Assembly: GCF_003352185.1 (NCBI RefSeq)
Contig: NZ_CP029608.1
Coordinates: 5,374,501-5,438,500, forward strand
Direction of reading: 5' to 3'
DNA length: 64,000 bases
DNA from: Pseudomonas kribbensis
GTDB lineage: Bacteria > Pseudomonadota > Gammaproteobacteria > Pseudomonadales > Pseudomonadaceae
The position numbers and the translations under genes were made by a program. A model generated the notes under the pieces. It saw only the letters and a program-made list of their open reading frames with translations. It did not search any database and was not told where the DNA came from. Positions 28,610 to 39,433 of the stretch are shown piece after piece; within the stretch, counting starts at the first letter, position 1, and the number at the start of each line of letters is the position of its first letter.

Positions 28610-29075
28610 AGACACTCTCCACCACACTGCGTGAACTGCCGACGATGCCGACGGCCGTGATCCGGTACAGCGTCGCCGAGGTGTTGCTCGGAACGTTCAC
28701 CGCCGTGAGCGTGGTGCCGATGTTCTGTACCCCGTAGAAACCATTGCCGGCAGCGATCCATGTAACTCCGGATGTCGAGTTGAGCCCCGCAGCAGTCACG
28801 GCCGTAGACTCCGCCGGCGGTGCGCACTGGGTGGTATTGGCACACACCGCCAGCGAGTAGCTGCTCAGTTGCACCGCACTTTCACCAATACGCAGCGCCG
28901 CCTCGGCAGTCTGGAACGACTGATTGCGCAGGCTCACGCTGCCGGCCATCTTTTCCTGCAGGTTGGCGCTCTGCATCGATGACAGGCCGATCACCGTCAG
29001 GAGCAACAGAAATACCAGGCTGACCAGCAGCACCATGCCACGCTGGGCTCTTCGTTGATGGAGAGAAACACTCAT
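28596..29075 (-). CDS. pilX: Minor pilin PilX
   Basis: The 159-residue protein starts at MSVSLHQRRAQRG; GAGGG lies about 10 bases upstream, and the longer frame overlaps pilW. The leader ends at G13, followed by MVLLVSLVFLLLL. Position +5 is V and not Glu, as seen in PilX/GspK-type initiator pilins. The PilX signature SANLQEKMAGS and SFQTAEAALR follows. Together with PilV, PilW and FimU it makes the tip-priming complex that carries PilY1. Confidence 0.92.
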   Translation of the reverse strand: MSVSLHQRRAQRGMVLLVSLVFLLLLTVIGLSSMQSANLQEKMAGSVSLRNQSFQTAEAALRIGESAVQLSSYSLAVCANTTQCAPPAESTAVTAAGLNSTSGVTWIAAGNGFYGVQNIGTTLTAVNVPSNTSATLYRITAVGIVGSSRSVVESVYAKY

Positions 29076-29085
29076 CGGCCGGCCC

Positions 29086-29799
29086 TCACTGCAAGCGGTT
29101 GCGCAGAGCGGCAACCACGTTGAAGGTCTGGTTGGCGACCCGGTTGTTCGGGTCGGTGAGGGTCAGGGTCAGGCGTACGCTGCGGATGCGTGCAGGATCG
29201 CCGGGGTTGCTGCTGTAGGTCGAAGCAGAGACATCCGTCGCCGACGTGGCGAGTCCGAACATCACCGTAAAGGCACTGACGTTGTTCACCAATACCTGCT
29301 GGGTCGGCGTTCCACCACCGGTGCCCATCAGAATCTGGTTGTTGCTGAAGCTGTAGACCAGACGACGGATCGGGAAGGCGATTTGCCCGGCCGCCGGCGT
29401 CTGCAGGTTGCTGTAGGCCGTTGCGCTGTTGCGGCAATCGGAAACCACCGTCCAGGTCGGAGTTCCGCCGCCACTACCAACGTCGGCAGTGACCAGTGTC
29501 AGCTTTAGATTGGTGTTGTCCCAACTGATCGGCGTGATCTGCGCGGCGTTGAAATCACCGCTGGTGCTGGCGTCGGTGATGGTCCCGAGGCAGCCGAACA
29601 TCCCGACCATGCGAATTTCCTGGATCATCTTGCTCAACACGAACCGTGCGTCCTCCTGCATGGCCGCCGAAGAGTTCTGGCTGACGTAGGTGTTCTTCGC
29701 TGCGAGAAAGGTCTGTACGACACCGAGCACGATGATCAGCCCCAGCGCCAGGGCGATGAGCATTTCGATCAGGCCGAAACCCTGGTTATGCCGCTTCAT
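29086..29799 (-). CDS. pilW: Minor pilin PilW
   Basis: The 237-residue protein has leader MKRHNQG cut before FGLIEMLIALALGLIIVLG (Glu at +5), then the PilW signature SSAAMQEDARFVLSKMIQEIRMVGMFGCLG and a large C-terminal domain. It is part of the tip-priming complex. It is coupled to pilV by a four-base overlap. Confidence 0.93.
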   Translation of the reverse strand: MKRHNQGFGLIEMLIALALGLIIVLGVVQTFLAAKNTYVSQNSSAAMQEDARFVLSKMIQEIRMVGMFGCLGTITDASTSGDFNAAQITPISWDNTNLKLTLVTADVGSGGGTPTWTVVSDCRNSATAYSNLQTPAAGQIAFPIRRLVYSFSNNQILMGTGGGTPTQQVLVNNVSAFTVMFGLATSATDVSASTYSSNPGDPARIRSVRLTLTLTDPNNRVANQTFNVVAALRNRLQ

Positions 29800-30245
29800 G
29801 GCGTGGCCACCGGATCTACCGTGGCACGGCTGGTCAGAACAAAACTGTTTGGCGCACTGGCGGTATTGGCAGCCCGTGAATCACTCCAGTTGATGGTGAT
29901 GGTGTACACCCGCTGGTTGAGGGTGATGCTGCCGGTGGCGGTCGGCCCGCCGAAATTGACGATGTTGGTGGTGAAATCGTAGAGATCCTGGTCCCGGGTA
30001 ACGCTCAGGTTGCCCGAAGTCGGCGGCGTGACGGTGTAGTCGGCACCGGAGTTGGCGCGGATGCGATCCATCATGTCGTAGGCGATGAAACTCGCCTGAC
30101 TGGTCATCCGCGAGCTGTCGGTGTATTTCAGCGCGTTTAGCTGAACTGCCGCCGCCCCCAGCAACCCGACCGTCAGCACCAGCAGCGCAACGAGGATTTC
30201 GATCAGCGACATGCCTTCCTGTGCAACTCTGCTCCCTGCCCTCAT
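29796..30245 (-). CDS. pilV: Minor pilin PilV
   Basis: The 149-residue protein starts at MRAGSRVAQEG, whose ATG overlaps the fimU stop (ATGA); an upstream frame is open but would enter fimU. Cleavage after G11 gives MSLIEILVALLVLTVGLLGAAAVQL, the PilV pattern. It is part of the tip-priming complex. Confidence 0.93.
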   Translation of the reverse strand: MRAGSRVAQEGMSLIEILVALLVLTVGLLGAAAVQLNALKYTDSSRMTSQASFIAYDMMDRIRANSGADYTVTPPTSGNLSVTRDQDLYDFTTNIVNFGGPTATGSITLNQRVYTITINWSDSRAANTASAPNSFVLTSRATVDPVATP

Positions 30246-30715
30246 CCGCAGCTTCCACCCGATTGAATTCGTCCGTTCAGACACACGTTCAGCGTCCTGC
30301 TTTGGGTTCCCAGCGTATAACTGAACACCACCGCCGTGGACGGTGCCGCCAGACCACCCAGATTATTGAAATCCAGCGTGGTTACTCCTGAGGTTAGCGT
30401 CAGAGTCGCGCCACTGCTCATCGCTGGAACAACCCGCAATACATTGGCCGAAGTGCCAGTACTGTCGTAGACCGACAACTCCCCCGTCCAGACGCTGCCC
30501 CCGGCAGTCGGCCGCAACCGGATGGTGGTCCCGCGATCGATGGCTTCCAGTCGCGCATAGTTGAGCGCCCGCTGCAGGTCGCCGACTTCGGTGTCGGCCT
30601 TGCTGCCCTGGATCGATCGGGTAAACGCCGGGACGGCCATCGTGATCAGGATCACAACCAATGCGACCGCCACCAGCACCTCGATCAGCGTGAAACCTTT
30701 TGTACGATGATCCAT
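30242..30715 (-). CDS. fimU: Minor pilin FimU (GspH-like)
   Basis: The 157-residue protein starts at MDHRTKGFTLIEV, which has a good class III leader cut after G7. The upstream open frame is not coding-like. The C-terminal end carries CLNGR and SGGSCG, a probable disulfide pair, as in FimU. It is the first gene of the operon, so the operon promoter must lie in 30716-30845; I could not identify it with confidence. FimU connects the PilVWX complex to the pilus shaft. Confidence 0.9.
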   Translation of the reverse strand: MDHRTKGFTLIEVLVAVALVVILITMAVPAFTRSIQGSKADTEVGDLQRALNYARLEAIDRGTTIRLRPTAGGSVWTGELSVYDSTGTSANVLRVVPAMSSGATLTLTSGVTTLDFNNLGGLAAPSTAVVFSYTLGTQSRTLNVCLNGRIQSGGSCG

Positions 30716-30845
30716 CGATGCCCTCCGTTGCCGTCGGCTATACCTGCCCTGTAAACCTAGAACATTCGGCTGGCTTGCGTCGGTTGATTTGCCCTGCCCG
30801 GCGCACGGATCGCGTCGAACACCCTGCTTCAAGGAGGAAATGCTC

Positions 30846-31400
30846 ATGCCGCAACAGGGATTCAGTCTGGTCGAACTGCTCATGGGACTGGCGATCGGCG
30901 CAATTGTTCTGTCGCTGGTCGGCCCGGCGCTGACAACGCTGATGGAGTCAATCCATCGCCAACAAGTCGCAGAGTCGCTGATGAACGGGATACGCAATGC
31001 CCGAACCCAGGCGATCACGCGCAATCAGAGCGTCGTGATTCACGGCATCGACGGGGACTGGAGCCGGGGCTGGCGGATCATTCTGGATGTCAGTGGCAAG
31101 GGCGCGGAGGACAGCAGCAACCCGCTTCTGGTCGAGCACGCCAGTGATGGGCAAGTGCCCATTGTCGGCAACTGGTTTGTCAGTCGGTACATACGGTTCA
31201 GCAGTCTGGGGCAACCGCTGATGCCCGGGCGGGCGTTTCAGGCAGGAAAACTACACATCTGTTCGACCCGCGAACCGGTCAGCCAGCTTCAGCTGGTGCT
31301 GGCAGCAACCGGTCGCGTGCGCCTGGTCAGCGAAAAGGCTGAACAGGCGCTGTGTCGAAAGGATAAAGCGGTCAGATCGAGCGTACGCGCAGCTCTTTAG
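30846..31400 (+). CDS. fimT: Minor pilin FimT, probable DNA-uptake pilin
   Basis: The protein has 184 residues. The start ATG at 30846 is preferred because AAGGAGG lies eight bases upstream; the ATG at 30840 is too close to it. The leader MPQQG is cut before [20 protein letters not shown] GspH-like domain follows, with a probable disulfide C139-C170 and a GRVR motif at 156-159. GRxR is the DNA-binding motif reported for FimT of Legionella and related gammaproteobacteria in natural transformation. It is divergent from fimU, and its 3' end overlaps ispH by 29 bases. Confidence 0.85.
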   Translation: MPQQGFSLVELLMGLAIGAIVLSLVGPALTTLMESIHRQQVAESLMNGIRNARTQAITRNQSVVIHGIDGDWSRGWRIILDVSGKGAEDSSNPLLVEHASDGQVPIVGNWFVSRYIRFSSLGQPLMPGRAFQAGKLHICSTREPVSQLQLVLAATGRVRLVSEKAEQALCRKDKAVRSSVRAAL

Positions 31401-32316
31401 GCATCGAGAAGGTGATGTTCTCTTCACGCCCGGCCAGCTCGTCGGCACCGGTGGCGCCCCAGGCCTGCAGCTGCTGGATCACGCCACGCACCAGCACTTC
31501 CGGCGCGGAGGCACCGGCGGTGATACCGATGCGCTCGACGCCATCGAACCAGCTCTTTTGCAGGTCTTCGGCACCGTCGATCAGGTACGCCGGCGTGGCC
31601 ATGCGCTCGGCCAGCTCGCGCAGGCGGTTGGAGTTGGAGCTGTTCGGGCTGCCGACCACCAGCACCACGTCGCATTCGTCGGCCAGTTGCTTGACCGCGT
31701 CCTGGCGGTTTTGTGTGGCGTAACAGATGTCGTCCTTGCGCGGCCCGCCGATGGCAGGGAAACGTGTGCGCAAGGCGTCGATGACCCGGCTGGTGTCGTC
31801 CATCGACAAGGTGGTCTGGGTGACGAAGGCCAGTTTTTCAGGGTTGTGCACCTGCAGTTCGGCGACATCTTTCTCGTCTTCGACGAGGTAGATCGCGCCG
31901 CCGTTGCTGGCGTCGTACTGGCCCATGGTGCCTTCGACTTCTGGGTGACCGGCGTGGCCGATCAGGATGCATTCACGGCCGTCGCGGCTGTATTTGGCGA
32001 CTTCGATGTGCACCTTGGTCACCAGCGGGCAAGTGGCGTCGAACACTTTCAGGCCACGACCGGCGGCTTCGGTACGCACGGCTTGCGAGACGCCATGGGC
32101 ACTGAAGATCACGATGACGTCGTCCGGCACCTGATCCAGTTCTTCGACGAAGATCGCGCCACGACTGCGCAGGTCCTCGACAACGAACTTGTTGTGCACC
32201 ACTTCATGACGCACGTAGATCGGCGGCCCGAAGACTTCCAGGGCGCGGTTGACGATTTCGATCGCCCGGTCCACGCCGGCGCAGAAGCCACGGGGGTTGG
32301 CGAGTTTGATTTGCAT
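31372..32316 (-). CDS. ispH: HMBPP reductase IspH
   Basis: The 314-residue enzyme has its [4Fe-4S] ligands C12 ([12 protein letters not shown]), C96 (DATCPLV) and C198 ([11 protein letters not shown]). It makes IPP and DMAPP from HMBPP in the last step of the MEP pathway. It is the last gene of the ribF-ileS-lspA-fkpB-ispH operon. Confidence 0.96.
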   Translation of the reverse strand: MQIKLANPRGFCAGVDRAIEIVNRALEVFGPPIYVRHEVVHNKFVVEDLRSRGAIFVEELDQVPDDVIVIFSAHGVSQAVRTEAAGRGLKVFDATCPLVTKVHIEVAKYSRDGRECILIGHAGHPEVEGTMGQYDASNGGAIYLVEDEKDVAELQVHNPEKLAFVTQTTLSMDDTSRVIDALRTRFPAIGGPRKDDICYATQNRQDAVKQLADECDVVLVVGSPNSSNSNRLRELAERMATPAYLIDGAEDLQKSWFDGVERIGITAGASAPEVLVRGVIQQLQAWGATGADELAGREENITFSMPKELRVRSI

Positions 32317-32389
32317 GCTGTGCCTCGTGTCTTGCGCGCGAAAAATTCAGATCAATGCGGAGGCCGGTCCGGCCCCCGCAGAACAGCGT

Positions 32390-32842
32390 TTACAGCGCTT
32401 TGACGGAGAAGATTTCCACGTCAAAGGTCAGCGTCTTGCCGGCCAGCGGGTGGTTGAAATCGACGGTCACTTGCGCGTCGTCGAACTCTTTCACCACACC
32501 CGGCAGCTCAGTATTGGCCGCATCGTTGAAGATCACCAGCAGCCCCGGCGACAGCTCCATGTCCGCAAACTGCGAACGTGGAATGACCTGCACGTTCTGC
32601 GGGTTCGGCTGACCGAATGCATTTTCCGGTTCGATGGTCAGGGTGCGCTTGTCACCCGCCTTGAAGCCGAACAGCGCCGCTTCGAAACCCGGCAGCAGGT
32701 TGCCGTCGCCGACCTTGAAGGTCGCCGGGGCCTTGTCGAAGGTGCTGTCGACCGTGTCGCCGTTCTCCAGGCGCAATGCAAAATGCAAAGTGACTTCCGT
32801 GTTCTGGCCGATGCGTTGCTCGGCCAATACCTGTTCAGTCAT
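32390..32842 (-). CDS. fkpB: FKBP-type peptidyl-prolyl isomerase FkpB (SlpA)
   Basis: The 150-residue protein has the SlyD-type FKBP fold with an inserted flap: residues about 1-70 and 120-150 form FKBP, and the middle PENAFGQPNPQNVQVIPRSQF is the IF domain. It lacks the His/Cys-rich metal tail of SlyD. It isomerises prolines and chaperones proteins in the cytoplasm. It overlaps lspA by eight bases. Confidence 0.92.
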   Translation of the reverse strand: MTEQVLAEQRIGQNTEVTLHFALRLENGDTVDSTFDKAPATFKVGDGNLLPGFEAALFGFKAGDKRTLTIEPENAFGQPNPQNVQVIPRSQFADMELSPGLLVIFNDAANTELPGVVKEFDDAQVTVDFNHPLAGKTLTFDVEIFSVKAL

Positions 32843-33347
32843 GAACGGCTTCTCCGGTTTTTTTACTTTTGAACATGTCCAGTGCCAGCATCACCGCGCC
32901 AACGGTGATGGCGCTGTCGGCGAAGTTGAACGCCGGGAAGTACCAGCGGTTCTGCCAGTGCACCAGAATGAAGTCGATCACATGGCCCAGGGCAATGCGG
33001 TCATACAGATTGCCCAGCGCGCCGCCCAACACCAGCGCCAGCGCGATGGCCAGCCAGGTTTCGTTGCGGCCCAGGCGCTTGAGCCAGACCACCAGCACCG
33101 CACTGACCACCACGGCGATCAGGGCGAACAGCCAGCGCTGCCAGCCGGAGCTGTCAGCCAGGAAGCTGAATGCCGCGCCAGTGTTGTAGGCCAGGGTCCA
33201 GCTGAAGTAATCGGGAATGATCACGATCTGCTGGTACATCTCGAGCTTGCCTTCGAAGTAGAACTTGCTGGCCTGGTCGATGACCAGGACCAGCAAGCTC
33301 AACCAGAGCCAGCTCAGCCGTCCGAAACGGCCAACGGCATTAGGCAT
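32835..33347 (-). CDS. lspA: Lipoprotein signal peptidase LspA
   Basis: The 170-residue membrane protein starts at the ATG ([10 protein letters not shown]) inside the last codons of ileS, an eight-base overlap. Four hydrophobic helices are visible. Catalytic aspartates are D125 (GHVIDFI) and D144 (NFADSAI), one residue offset from D124/D143 in P. aeruginosa. It cleaves prolipoproteins after diacylglyceryl transfer, serving BamD and the other lipoproteins of this window. Confidence 0.95.
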   Translation of the reverse strand: MPNAVGRFGRLSWLWLSLLVLVIDQASKFYFEGKLEMYQQIVIIPDYFSWTLAYNTGAAFSFLADSSGWQRWLFALIAVVVSAVLVVWLKRLGRNETWLAIALALVLGGALGNLYDRIALGHVIDFILVHWQNRWYFPAFNFADSAITVGAVMLALDMFKSKKTGEAVHD

Positions 33348-36171
33348 AGTGACGAACCTCGCCGGCGCCATCGATGTTGTCCACGCAACGGCCGCAGATT
33401 TCCGGATGCTCCGGATTCACGCCGACATCTTCACGGCAGTGCCAGCAACGGGCGCATTTCGGGAAGGCGGATTTGACGATCTTCAGCTTCAGGCCGCTGA
33501 CTTCGGTGGCCACAGCTTCGGCCGGAGCCTGCACGAACGGCGCAACGCTGGCAGTCGAGGTGATCAGTACAAAGCGCAGCTCGTTGCTCAGCTTGGCCAG
33601 GTCGGCGCTCAGGGCGTCTTCGGCGTACAGCGTCACTTCGGCTTGCAGGTTGCCACCGACGGCCTTGGCCGCGCGCTGGATTTCCATCTCTTTGTTGACC
33701 GCGACCTTCACTTCCATGATGCGATCCCAGTACTCGCGACCCAGCTCGAAGCCTTCCGGCAACTCGGTCAGGCCTTCGTACCAGGTGTTGAGCATCACCG
33801 ATTCGTTGCGCTCGCCCGGCAGGTATTGCCACAGCTCGTCGGCGGTGAAGGCCAGGATCGGTGCGATCCAGCGCACCAGCGCTTCGGAGATGTGGAACAG
33901 CGCGGTCTGGCACGAACGGCGGGCCTTGCTGTCGGCGCCGGTGGTGTACTGGCGGTCCTTGATGATGTCGAGGTAGAAACCACCCAGCTCCTGCACGCAG
34001 AAGTTGTGGATCTTCGAGTAGACGTTCCAGAAACGGTATTCGCCGTAGTGCTCTTGCAGCTCGCGCTGCAGCAGCAGGGTACGGTCCACCGCCCAGCGAT
34101 CCAGCGCCAGCATGTCTTCAGCCGGCAGCAGGTCGGTGGCCGGGTTGAAACCGGTCAGGTTGGAAAGCAGGAAGCGCGCGGTGTTACGGATACGACGATA
34201 GGCATCCGCGCTGCGCTGCAGGATCTGCTCGGACACGGCCATTTCGCCGGAGTAGTCGGTCGAAGCGACCCACAGACGCATGATGTCGGCGCCCAGGGTG
34301 TCGTTGACTTTCTGTGGCGCGATCACGTTGCCCAGGGACTTGGACATCTTGCGGCCGGACTCGTCCACGGTGAAGCCGTGGGTCAGCAGTTCGCGGTACG
34401 GCGCGTGGTTGTCGATGGCGCAACCGGTCAGCAGGGACGAGTGGAACCAGCCACGGTGCTGGTCGGAACCTTCCAAGTACAGGTCGGCACGCGGGCCGGT
34501 CTCGTGGCCCATCGGGTGCGAACCGCGCAGGACGTGCCAGTGCGTGGTGCCCGAGTCGAACCAGACATCGAGGGTGTCGCTGATCTTGTCGTATTGCGGG
34601 GCTTCATCGCCCAGCAGTTCGGCAGCGTCGAGTTTGAACCAGGCTTCAATGCCCTCGACTTCGACGCGCTTGGCGACTTCTTCCATCAGCTCGACGGTGC
34701 GTGGGTGCAGTTCGCCGCTTTCCTTGTTCAGGAAGAACGGGATCGGCACGCCCCAGTTACGCTGACGGGAGATGCACCAGTCCGGACGGTTGGCGATCAT
34801 CGAGTGCAGGCGCGCCTGGCCCCAGGCCGGAACGAACTTGGTGTCTTCGATGGCTTTGAGCGAGCGCTGACGCAAGGTGTCGCCGGATACCGGCTCCTTG
34901 TCCATGCCGATGAACCACTGCGCGGTAGCGCGATAGATCAGCGGGGTCTTGTGACGCCAGCAGTGCATGTAGCTGTGTTCGATGACGGTGGTGTGCATCA
35001 GCGCACCGACTTCGGTCAGTTTGTCGACGATGGCCGGGTTGGCCTTCCAGATGAACTGGCCGCCGAAGAACTCCAGCGACGGCACGTAAACACCGTTGCT
35101 CTGAACCGGGTTGAGGATGTCGTCGTTGACCATGCCGTATTTCTTGCAGGTCACGAAGTCGTCCACACCGTAGGCCGGGGCGGAGTGAACCACGCCGGTG
35201 CCGGCGCCCAGTTCAACGTAGTCGGCCAGGTACACCGGCGACAGACGGTCATAGAACGGGTGACGGAAATTGATCAGTTCCAGCGCCGAACCCGGCGCGG
35301 TGGCCAGAACGGTGCCTTCAACGCCGTAACGGGTCAGGCAGGATTCGACCAGCTCTTCGGCCAGAACCAGCAGCTTGTCGCCGATATCGACCAGCGCGTA
35401 GTTGAATTCCGGGTGAACGTTCAGCGCCTGGTTGGCCGGGATGGTCCACGGGGTGGTGGTCCAGATCACGATGGCAGCAGGTTTGGCCAGCGAAGGCAGA
35501 CCGAATGCGGCAGCCAGTTTGGCTTCATCAGCGATCGGGAAAGCCACGTCGATGGTCGAGGACTTCTTGTTCTCGTACTCGACTTCCGCTTCGGCCAGGG
35601 CCGAACCGCAGTCGAAGCACCAGTTCACAGGCTTCAGGCCCTTGAAGACGAAACCGCCCTTGACGATTTCGGCGAGGGCGCGGATTTCACCGGCCTCGTT
35701 CTTGAAGTCCATGGTCTTGTACGGGTTGGCGAAGTCGCCCAGCACGCCAAGACGGATGAATTCGGTCTTCTGCCCTTCGATCTGCTCGGTCGCGTAGGCA
35801 CGGCACAGTTCGCGGGTCTTGTCCGCGCCCAAGTTCTTGCCGTGGGTCACTTCAACCTTGTGCTCGATCGGCAGGCCGTGGCAGTCCCAACCCGGAACAT
35901 ACGGCGCGTCGAAGCCCGACAGGGTCTTCGAGCGGATGATCATGTCCTTGAGAATCTTGTTCAGTGCGTGACCGATGTGGATCGTACCGTTGGCGTACGG
36001 AGGGCCGTCGTGCAGGACGAACTTCGGACGATCCTTGCCAATCTCGCGCAACTTTCCGTACAGGCCAATACTGTCCCAGCGCTGCAGGATCTGCGGTTCG
36101 CGCTGTGGCAGGCCGGCCTTCATTGGGAAGGCGGTGTCCGGAAGGTTTAGCGTGGCTTTATAGTCGGTCAT
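33340..36171 (-). CDS. ileS: Isoleucyl-tRNA synthetase
   Basis: The 943-residue class I synthetase has the HIGH motif (HIGHAL, near residue 65), the CP1 editing domain, and KMSKS near residue 606 ([10 protein letters not shown]). The C-terminal zinc finger (CARCWHC and CGRC) is typical of bacterial IleRS. It is the central gene of the ribF-ileS-lspA-fkpB-ispH cluster. The opposite strand has a 961-codon open frame, which is a codon-bias shadow. Confidence 0.97.
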   Translation of the reverse strand: MTDYKATLNLPDTAFPMKAGLPQREPQILQRWDSIGLYGKLREIGKDRPKFVLHDGPPYANGTIHIGHALNKILKDMIIRSKTLSGFDAPYVPGWDCHGLPIEHKVEVTHGKNLGADKTRELCRAYATEQIEGQKTEFIRLGVLGDFANPYKTMDFKNEAGEIRALAEIVKGGFVFKGLKPVNWCFDCGSALAEAEVEYENKKSSTIDVAFPIADEAKLAAAFGLPSLAKPAAIVIWTTTPWTIPANQALNVHPEFNYALVDIGDKLLVLAEELVESCLTRYGVEGTVLATAPGSALELINFRHPFYDRLSPVYLADYVELGAGTGVVHSAPAYGVDDFVTCKKYGMVNDDILNPVQSNGVYVPSLEFFGGQFIWKANPAIVDKLTEVGALMHTTVIEHSYMHCWRHKTPLIYRATAQWFIGMDKEPVSGDTLRQRSLKAIEDTKFVPAWGQARLHSMIANRPDWCISRQRNWGVPIPFFLNKESGELHPRTVELMEEVAKRVEVEGIEAWFKLDAAELLGDEAPQYDKISDTLDVWFDSGTTHWHVLRGSHPMGHETGPRADLYLEGSDQHRGWFHSSLLTGCAIDNHAPYRELLTHGFTVDESGRKMSKSLGNVIAPQKVNDTLGADIMRLWVASTDYSGEMAVSEQILQRSADAYRRIRNTARFLLSNLTGFNPATDLLPAEDMLALDRWAVDRTLLLQRELQEHYGEYRFWNVYSKIHNFCVQELGGFYLDIIKDRQYTTGADSKARRSCQTALFHISEALVRWIAPILAFTADELWQYLPGERNESVMLNTWYEGLTELPEGFELGREYWDRIMEVKVAVNKEMEIQRAAKAVGGNLQAEVTLYAEDALSADLAKLSNELRFVLITSTASVAPFVQAPAEAVATEVSGLKLKIVKSAFPKCARCWHCREDVGVNPEHPEICGRCVDNIDGAGEVRHYA

Positions 36172-36184
36172 TTAAGGCTCTTCA

Positions 36185-37123
36185 TTAGCGATGGGCGCTA
36201 GGTGCGGCTAGTGCACGGGCGGCGGCGACATCCGCGCTGATCGCCGTTTTCAATGCCTCCAGGGAGGCGAAACGCTGCTCTTCGCGCAGCTTCTGGTGGA
36301 AAACCACCGTCAAACGCCGGTCATACAGATCGCCGGCAAAATCCAAAAGATGTACTTCAAGGTGGGCCTTGCCGTCACCTTGCACCGTGGGCCGCACGCC
36401 GATGTTGGCGACGCCGGGCCAGGTCTTGCCGTCGATGTCGACGTCGACCAGGTAAACCCCGGTGAACGGCACGCGACGGCGCTTGAGTTGAATGTTCGCC
36501 GTGGGCGTACCCAGTTGGCGGGCCAGTTTCTGGCCATGCAGCACGCGACCGGCAATCCGGTACGGGCGCCCAAGCAAGCGTTCAGCCAGGGCAAAATCGG
36601 CGGCGGCCAACGCGTTGCGCACCTGAGTGCTGCTGACACGAATGCCATCCAGCTCGACGGTTTGCGCGGCTTCCACGGTAAAACCGTGAACCTGCCCGGC
36701 CTGCAGCAGAAAATCGAAATCGCCGAGGCGGTCGCAACCGAAGCGGAAATCGTCGCCGACTTCCAGATGCTGCACACCCAGGCCATCCACCAGAATCGTA
36801 TCGACGAATTCACTGGCGCTGAGTTTGCTCAGGCGCTGGTTGAAGGCCAGGCACAAGACCCGATCAACACCTTCGGCGGCCAGCAGTTGCAGCTTGTCGC
36901 GCAACCGGGCCAGACGCGCCGGCGCGGTCTCCGGGGCAAAGAATTCCCGTGGCTGCGGCTCGAAAATCACCACGCAGCTGGGTACGCCCAACTCGAGCGC
37001 ACGCTCACGCAGTCGGGCCAGGATGGCCTGGTGACCACGGTGAACACCGTCAAAGTTGCCAATAGTGGCGACGCAGCCCCGATGCTGGGGGCGCAAGTTG
37101 TGAAGGCCTCGAACCAGCTGCAT
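36185..37123 (-). CDS. ribF: Bifunctional riboflavin kinase/FAD synthetase RibF
   Basis: The 312-residue protein starts at MQLVRGLHNLRP; upstream in-frame starts are possible but less conserved. The N-terminal nucleotidyltransferase domain has the signature TIGNFDGVHRGHQAIL, and the C-terminal riboflavin kinase domain (about 185-305) has GTPTANI and FTGVYLVDV. It makes FMN and FAD from riboflavin. The stop is 13 bases before ileS. Confidence 0.94.
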   Translation of the reverse strand: MQLVRGLHNLRPQHRGCVATIGNFDGVHRGHQAILARLRERALELGVPSCVVIFEPQPREFFAPETAPARLARLRDKLQLLAAEGVDRVLCLAFNQRLSKLSASEFVDTILVDGLGVQHLEVGDDFRFGCDRLGDFDFLLQAGQVHGFTVEAAQTVELDGIRVSSTQVRNALAAADFALAERLLGRPYRIAGRVLHGQKLARQLGTPTANIQLKRRRVPFTGVYLVDVDIDGKTWPGVANIGVRPTVQGDGKAHLEVHLLDFAGDLYDRRLTVVFHQKLREEQRFASLEALKTAISADVAAARALAAPSAHR

Positions 37124-37252
37124 AACGCGCTTCTTGCTCATAAAGTGGCCGATTATAACCACACCCGACGGCCGACGACAGGCAACACCGTAACCCAAAG
37201 TGAACGAGCCGACAAAACTGCCGGCCCGCGCCCGTCTTTCAAGGGTGAAACC

Positions 37253-38791
37253 TCAGCTCAACGCCTTGCGATTGAAGTCACGCAGGCGGAAACCGAGCAA
37301 CAGCAACATACCGAAATAAGCGACCACGCCGGCAACCACCAGCACGCCCAGGCGCAGGAAGCGCTCCAGCATGTGGCCCTGATCCCACGCCGGCATGAAA
37401 TGCATGCCGATCAACAGCACGGCCGACATCACCGCCACCGCGAGCAGCAGCTTCAAACCGAATTTCAGCCAGCCCGGCTGTGGTTGGTACATCTGCTGTT
37501 TGCGCAGTTGATAGAACAGCAGCCCGGCGTTCAGGCAGGCACCGGCACTGATCGCCAGTGCAAGACCGGCATGGGCCAGTGGCCCGATCAACACCAGGTT
37601 GAACAACTGCGTGACCACCAGGGTGAAGATTGCGATTTTCACGGGCGTACGGATGTTCTGTTGCGCATAGAAGCCCGGTGCCAACACCTTGATCACGATA
37701 ATCCCGAGCAGACCGACAGAATAGGCAATCAACGCCCGTTGAGTCATGGCCGCATCAAAACCGCTGAACTGGCCGTACTGGAACAGCGAAACCGTCAACG
37801 GCTCGGCCAGGATCCCCAGCGCCAAAGCACACGGCAACACCAGCACGAAGCATAGGCGCAGGCCCCAGTCGAGAATCCGCGAGTACTCGTGACGGTCCTT
37901 GCTGGCGTAGGTCTTGGCCAGGGTCGGCAGCAGGATCGTGCCCAGTGCCACACCCAGCACGCCGGACGGCAGCTCCATCAAACGGTCGGCGTAGTACATC
38001 CACGACACCGAGCCCGCCACCAGAAACGAGGCGAAGATGGTGTTGATGATCAGGGAAATCTGACTGACCGACACACCGATGATCGCTGGCAGCATCTGCT
38101 TCATCACTCGCCAGACACCCGTGTCACGCAGGTTCAGACGTGGCAGCACCAGCATGCCGATCTTTTTCAGGTGCGGCAGTTGGTAGAGCAACTGCGCCAG
38201 ACCACCGACCAGCACCGCCCAGCCGAGCGCCATGACCGGTGGATTGAAGTACGGCGTCAGGAGCAGCGCGAACACGATCATGCTGATATTCAGCAGGGTC
38301 GGCACGAACGCCGGCACCGAGAAACGGTTCCAGGTATTGAGGATCGCCCCCGCCAGCGATGACAGGGAGATCAGCAATATATAGGGGAAGGTCACTCGCA
38401 GCAGATCGGAGGTCAGCTGGAATTTTTCCGGCGTATCGGTGAAACCCGGTGCCGTGGCCCAGATCACCCAGGGCGCGGCAATCATGCCCAGCGCAGTGAC
38501 CAGCGCCAGAACCAGCGTCAGCAGCCCCGTCACATAGGCAATAAAGGTACGGGTCGCCTCCTCGCCTTTCTGACTTTTATATTCGGCAAGAATCGGCACG
38601 AATGCCTGTGAAAACGCGCCCTCGGCAAAGATTCGCCGCAGCAGATTGGGCAGTTTGAAGGCGATGAAGAAGGCGTCGGTCGCCATTCCGGCGCCGAATG
38701 TACGCGCAATGAGCGTGTCGCGGACAAACCCGAGAATCCGGGAAAGCATCGTGATAGAGCTGACGGCGGCCAACGATTTGAGCAGATTCAT
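37253..38791 (-). CDS. murJ: Lipid II flippase MurJ (MviN)
   Basis: The 512-residue polytopic protein has about 14 membrane segments and the MOP/MurJ pattern [19 protein letters not shown] near the N-terminus, with the essential arginines of that region present. It flips lipid II across the inner membrane for peptidoglycan synthesis. It is separated from ribF by 129 bases; rpsT is divergent upstream. Confidence 0.95.
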   Translation of the reverse strand: MNLLKSLAAVSSITMLSRILGFVRDTLIARTFGAGMATDAFFIAFKLPNLLRRIFAEGAFSQAFVPILAEYKSQKGEEATRTFIAYVTGLLTLVLALVTALGMIAAPWVIWATAPGFTDTPEKFQLTSDLLRVTFPYILLISLSSLAGAILNTWNRFSVPAFVPTLLNISMIVFALLLTPYFNPPVMALGWAVLVGGLAQLLYQLPHLKKIGMLVLPRLNLRDTGVWRVMKQMLPAIIGVSVSQISLIINTIFASFLVAGSVSWMYYADRLMELPSGVLGVALGTILLPTLAKTYASKDRHEYSRILDWGLRLCFVLVLPCALALGILAEPLTVSLFQYGQFSGFDAAMTQRALIAYSVGLLGIIVIKVLAPGFYAQQNIRTPVKIAIFTLVVTQLFNLVLIGPLAHAGLALAISAGACLNAGLLFYQLRKQQMYQPQPGWLKFGLKLLLAVAVMSAVLLIGMHFMPAWDQGHMLERFLRLGVLVVAGVVAYFGMLLLLGFRLRDFNRKALS

Positions 38792-38961
38792 TGAAGGAAT
38801 TTGTGCCTGTCGATAAACAGCAGGCGAACAATGCGCCTACTTGTGCGATACTCCGCGCCGCAACAGCACAGAGCCAAAGCTCGCGAGTTTACAGGTCAAG
38901 CGCCGGAAATAAATATCCCGCCTCTTTATACCTACCACTTAGCGGAACGTCTCAAGCGCCC

Positions 38962-38990
38962 TTGACAAGACATCTCTTCATCGGCATGAT
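38962..38990 (+). promoter_or_regulatory. Probable rpsT promoter
   Basis: A perfect -35 TTGACA and a -10 CATGAT are 17 bases apart, followed by a GC-rich start region (TCGCGGCC) typical of ribosomal protein promoters. The leader before the GTG start would be about 45-50 bases. Confidence 0.65.
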
Positions 38991-39043
38991 TCGCGGCCTA
39001 TTTTGTTTGCTATTTCCTAAAAAGTCTTTCGAGGAGCTCGACG

Positions 39044-39316
39044 GTGGCCAACTCACCTTCCGCCAAAAAACGTGCAAAACAGGCTGAGAAGCGTCGCAGC
39101 CACAACGCCAGCCTGCGTTCCATGGTTCGTACCTACATCAAGAATGTAGTTAAAGCCATCGACGCAAAAGACGCTGAAAAAGCTCAAGCTGCATACGTTC
39201 TGGCTGTGCCAGTTATCGACCGCATGGCCGATAAAGGCATCATCCACAAGAACAAGGCTGCTCGCCATAAGAGCCGCCTGAATGGTCACGTCAAGGCACT
39301 GAAAGCTGCTGCCTAA
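39044..39316 (+). CDS. rpsT: 30S ribosomal protein S20
   Basis: The 90-residue basic helical protein begins [18 protein letters not shown]. The start is GTG (39044), with GAGGAG upstream. E. coli rpsT also avoids ATG, using TTG as part of autoregulation, so the weak start here may be regulatory. It is monocistronic. Confidence 0.97.
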   Translation: MANSPSAKKRAKQAEKRRSHNASLRSMVRTYIKNVVKAIDAKDAEKAQAAYVLAVPVIDRMADKGIIHKNKAARHKSRLNGHVKALKAAA

Positions 39317-39334
39317 GCGACGTAATCATTAAAA

Positions 39335-39354
39335 AACCGACCTCAGGGTCGGTT
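39335..39354 (+). terminator. rpsT terminator
   Basis: An 8-bp stem (39335-39342 with 39347-39354) has a TCAG loop, an A-run before it and a T-run that begins inside the stem. Confidence 0.9.
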
Positions 39355-39394
39355 TTTTATTGCCTGCGATTTGCTGAAAACAAACGCAAAAAAA

Positions 39395-39416
39395 AGAGGA
39401 GCCAACCGGCTCCTCT
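39395..39416 (-). terminator. Terminator of the proB-creA unit
   Basis: A 9-bp stem (39395-39403 with 39408-39416) with AACC loop is flanked by an A-run and a T-run, so it works on both strands. It lies directly after the creA stop. Confidence 0.9.
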
Positions 39417-39433
39417 TTTTATTTACGTCCAGA

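Noticed and set aside
30716..30845. AlgR site or clear -35/-10 for the fimU operon
   Set aside because: Only weak matches (for example GGTATAGCC near 30735) were seen, not enough to annotate.
33265..36150. 961-codon open frame antisense to ileS
   Set aside because: It is a shadow of the strong GC3 codon bias of ileS. The protein shows no motif, while the opposite strand encodes a complete IleRS.
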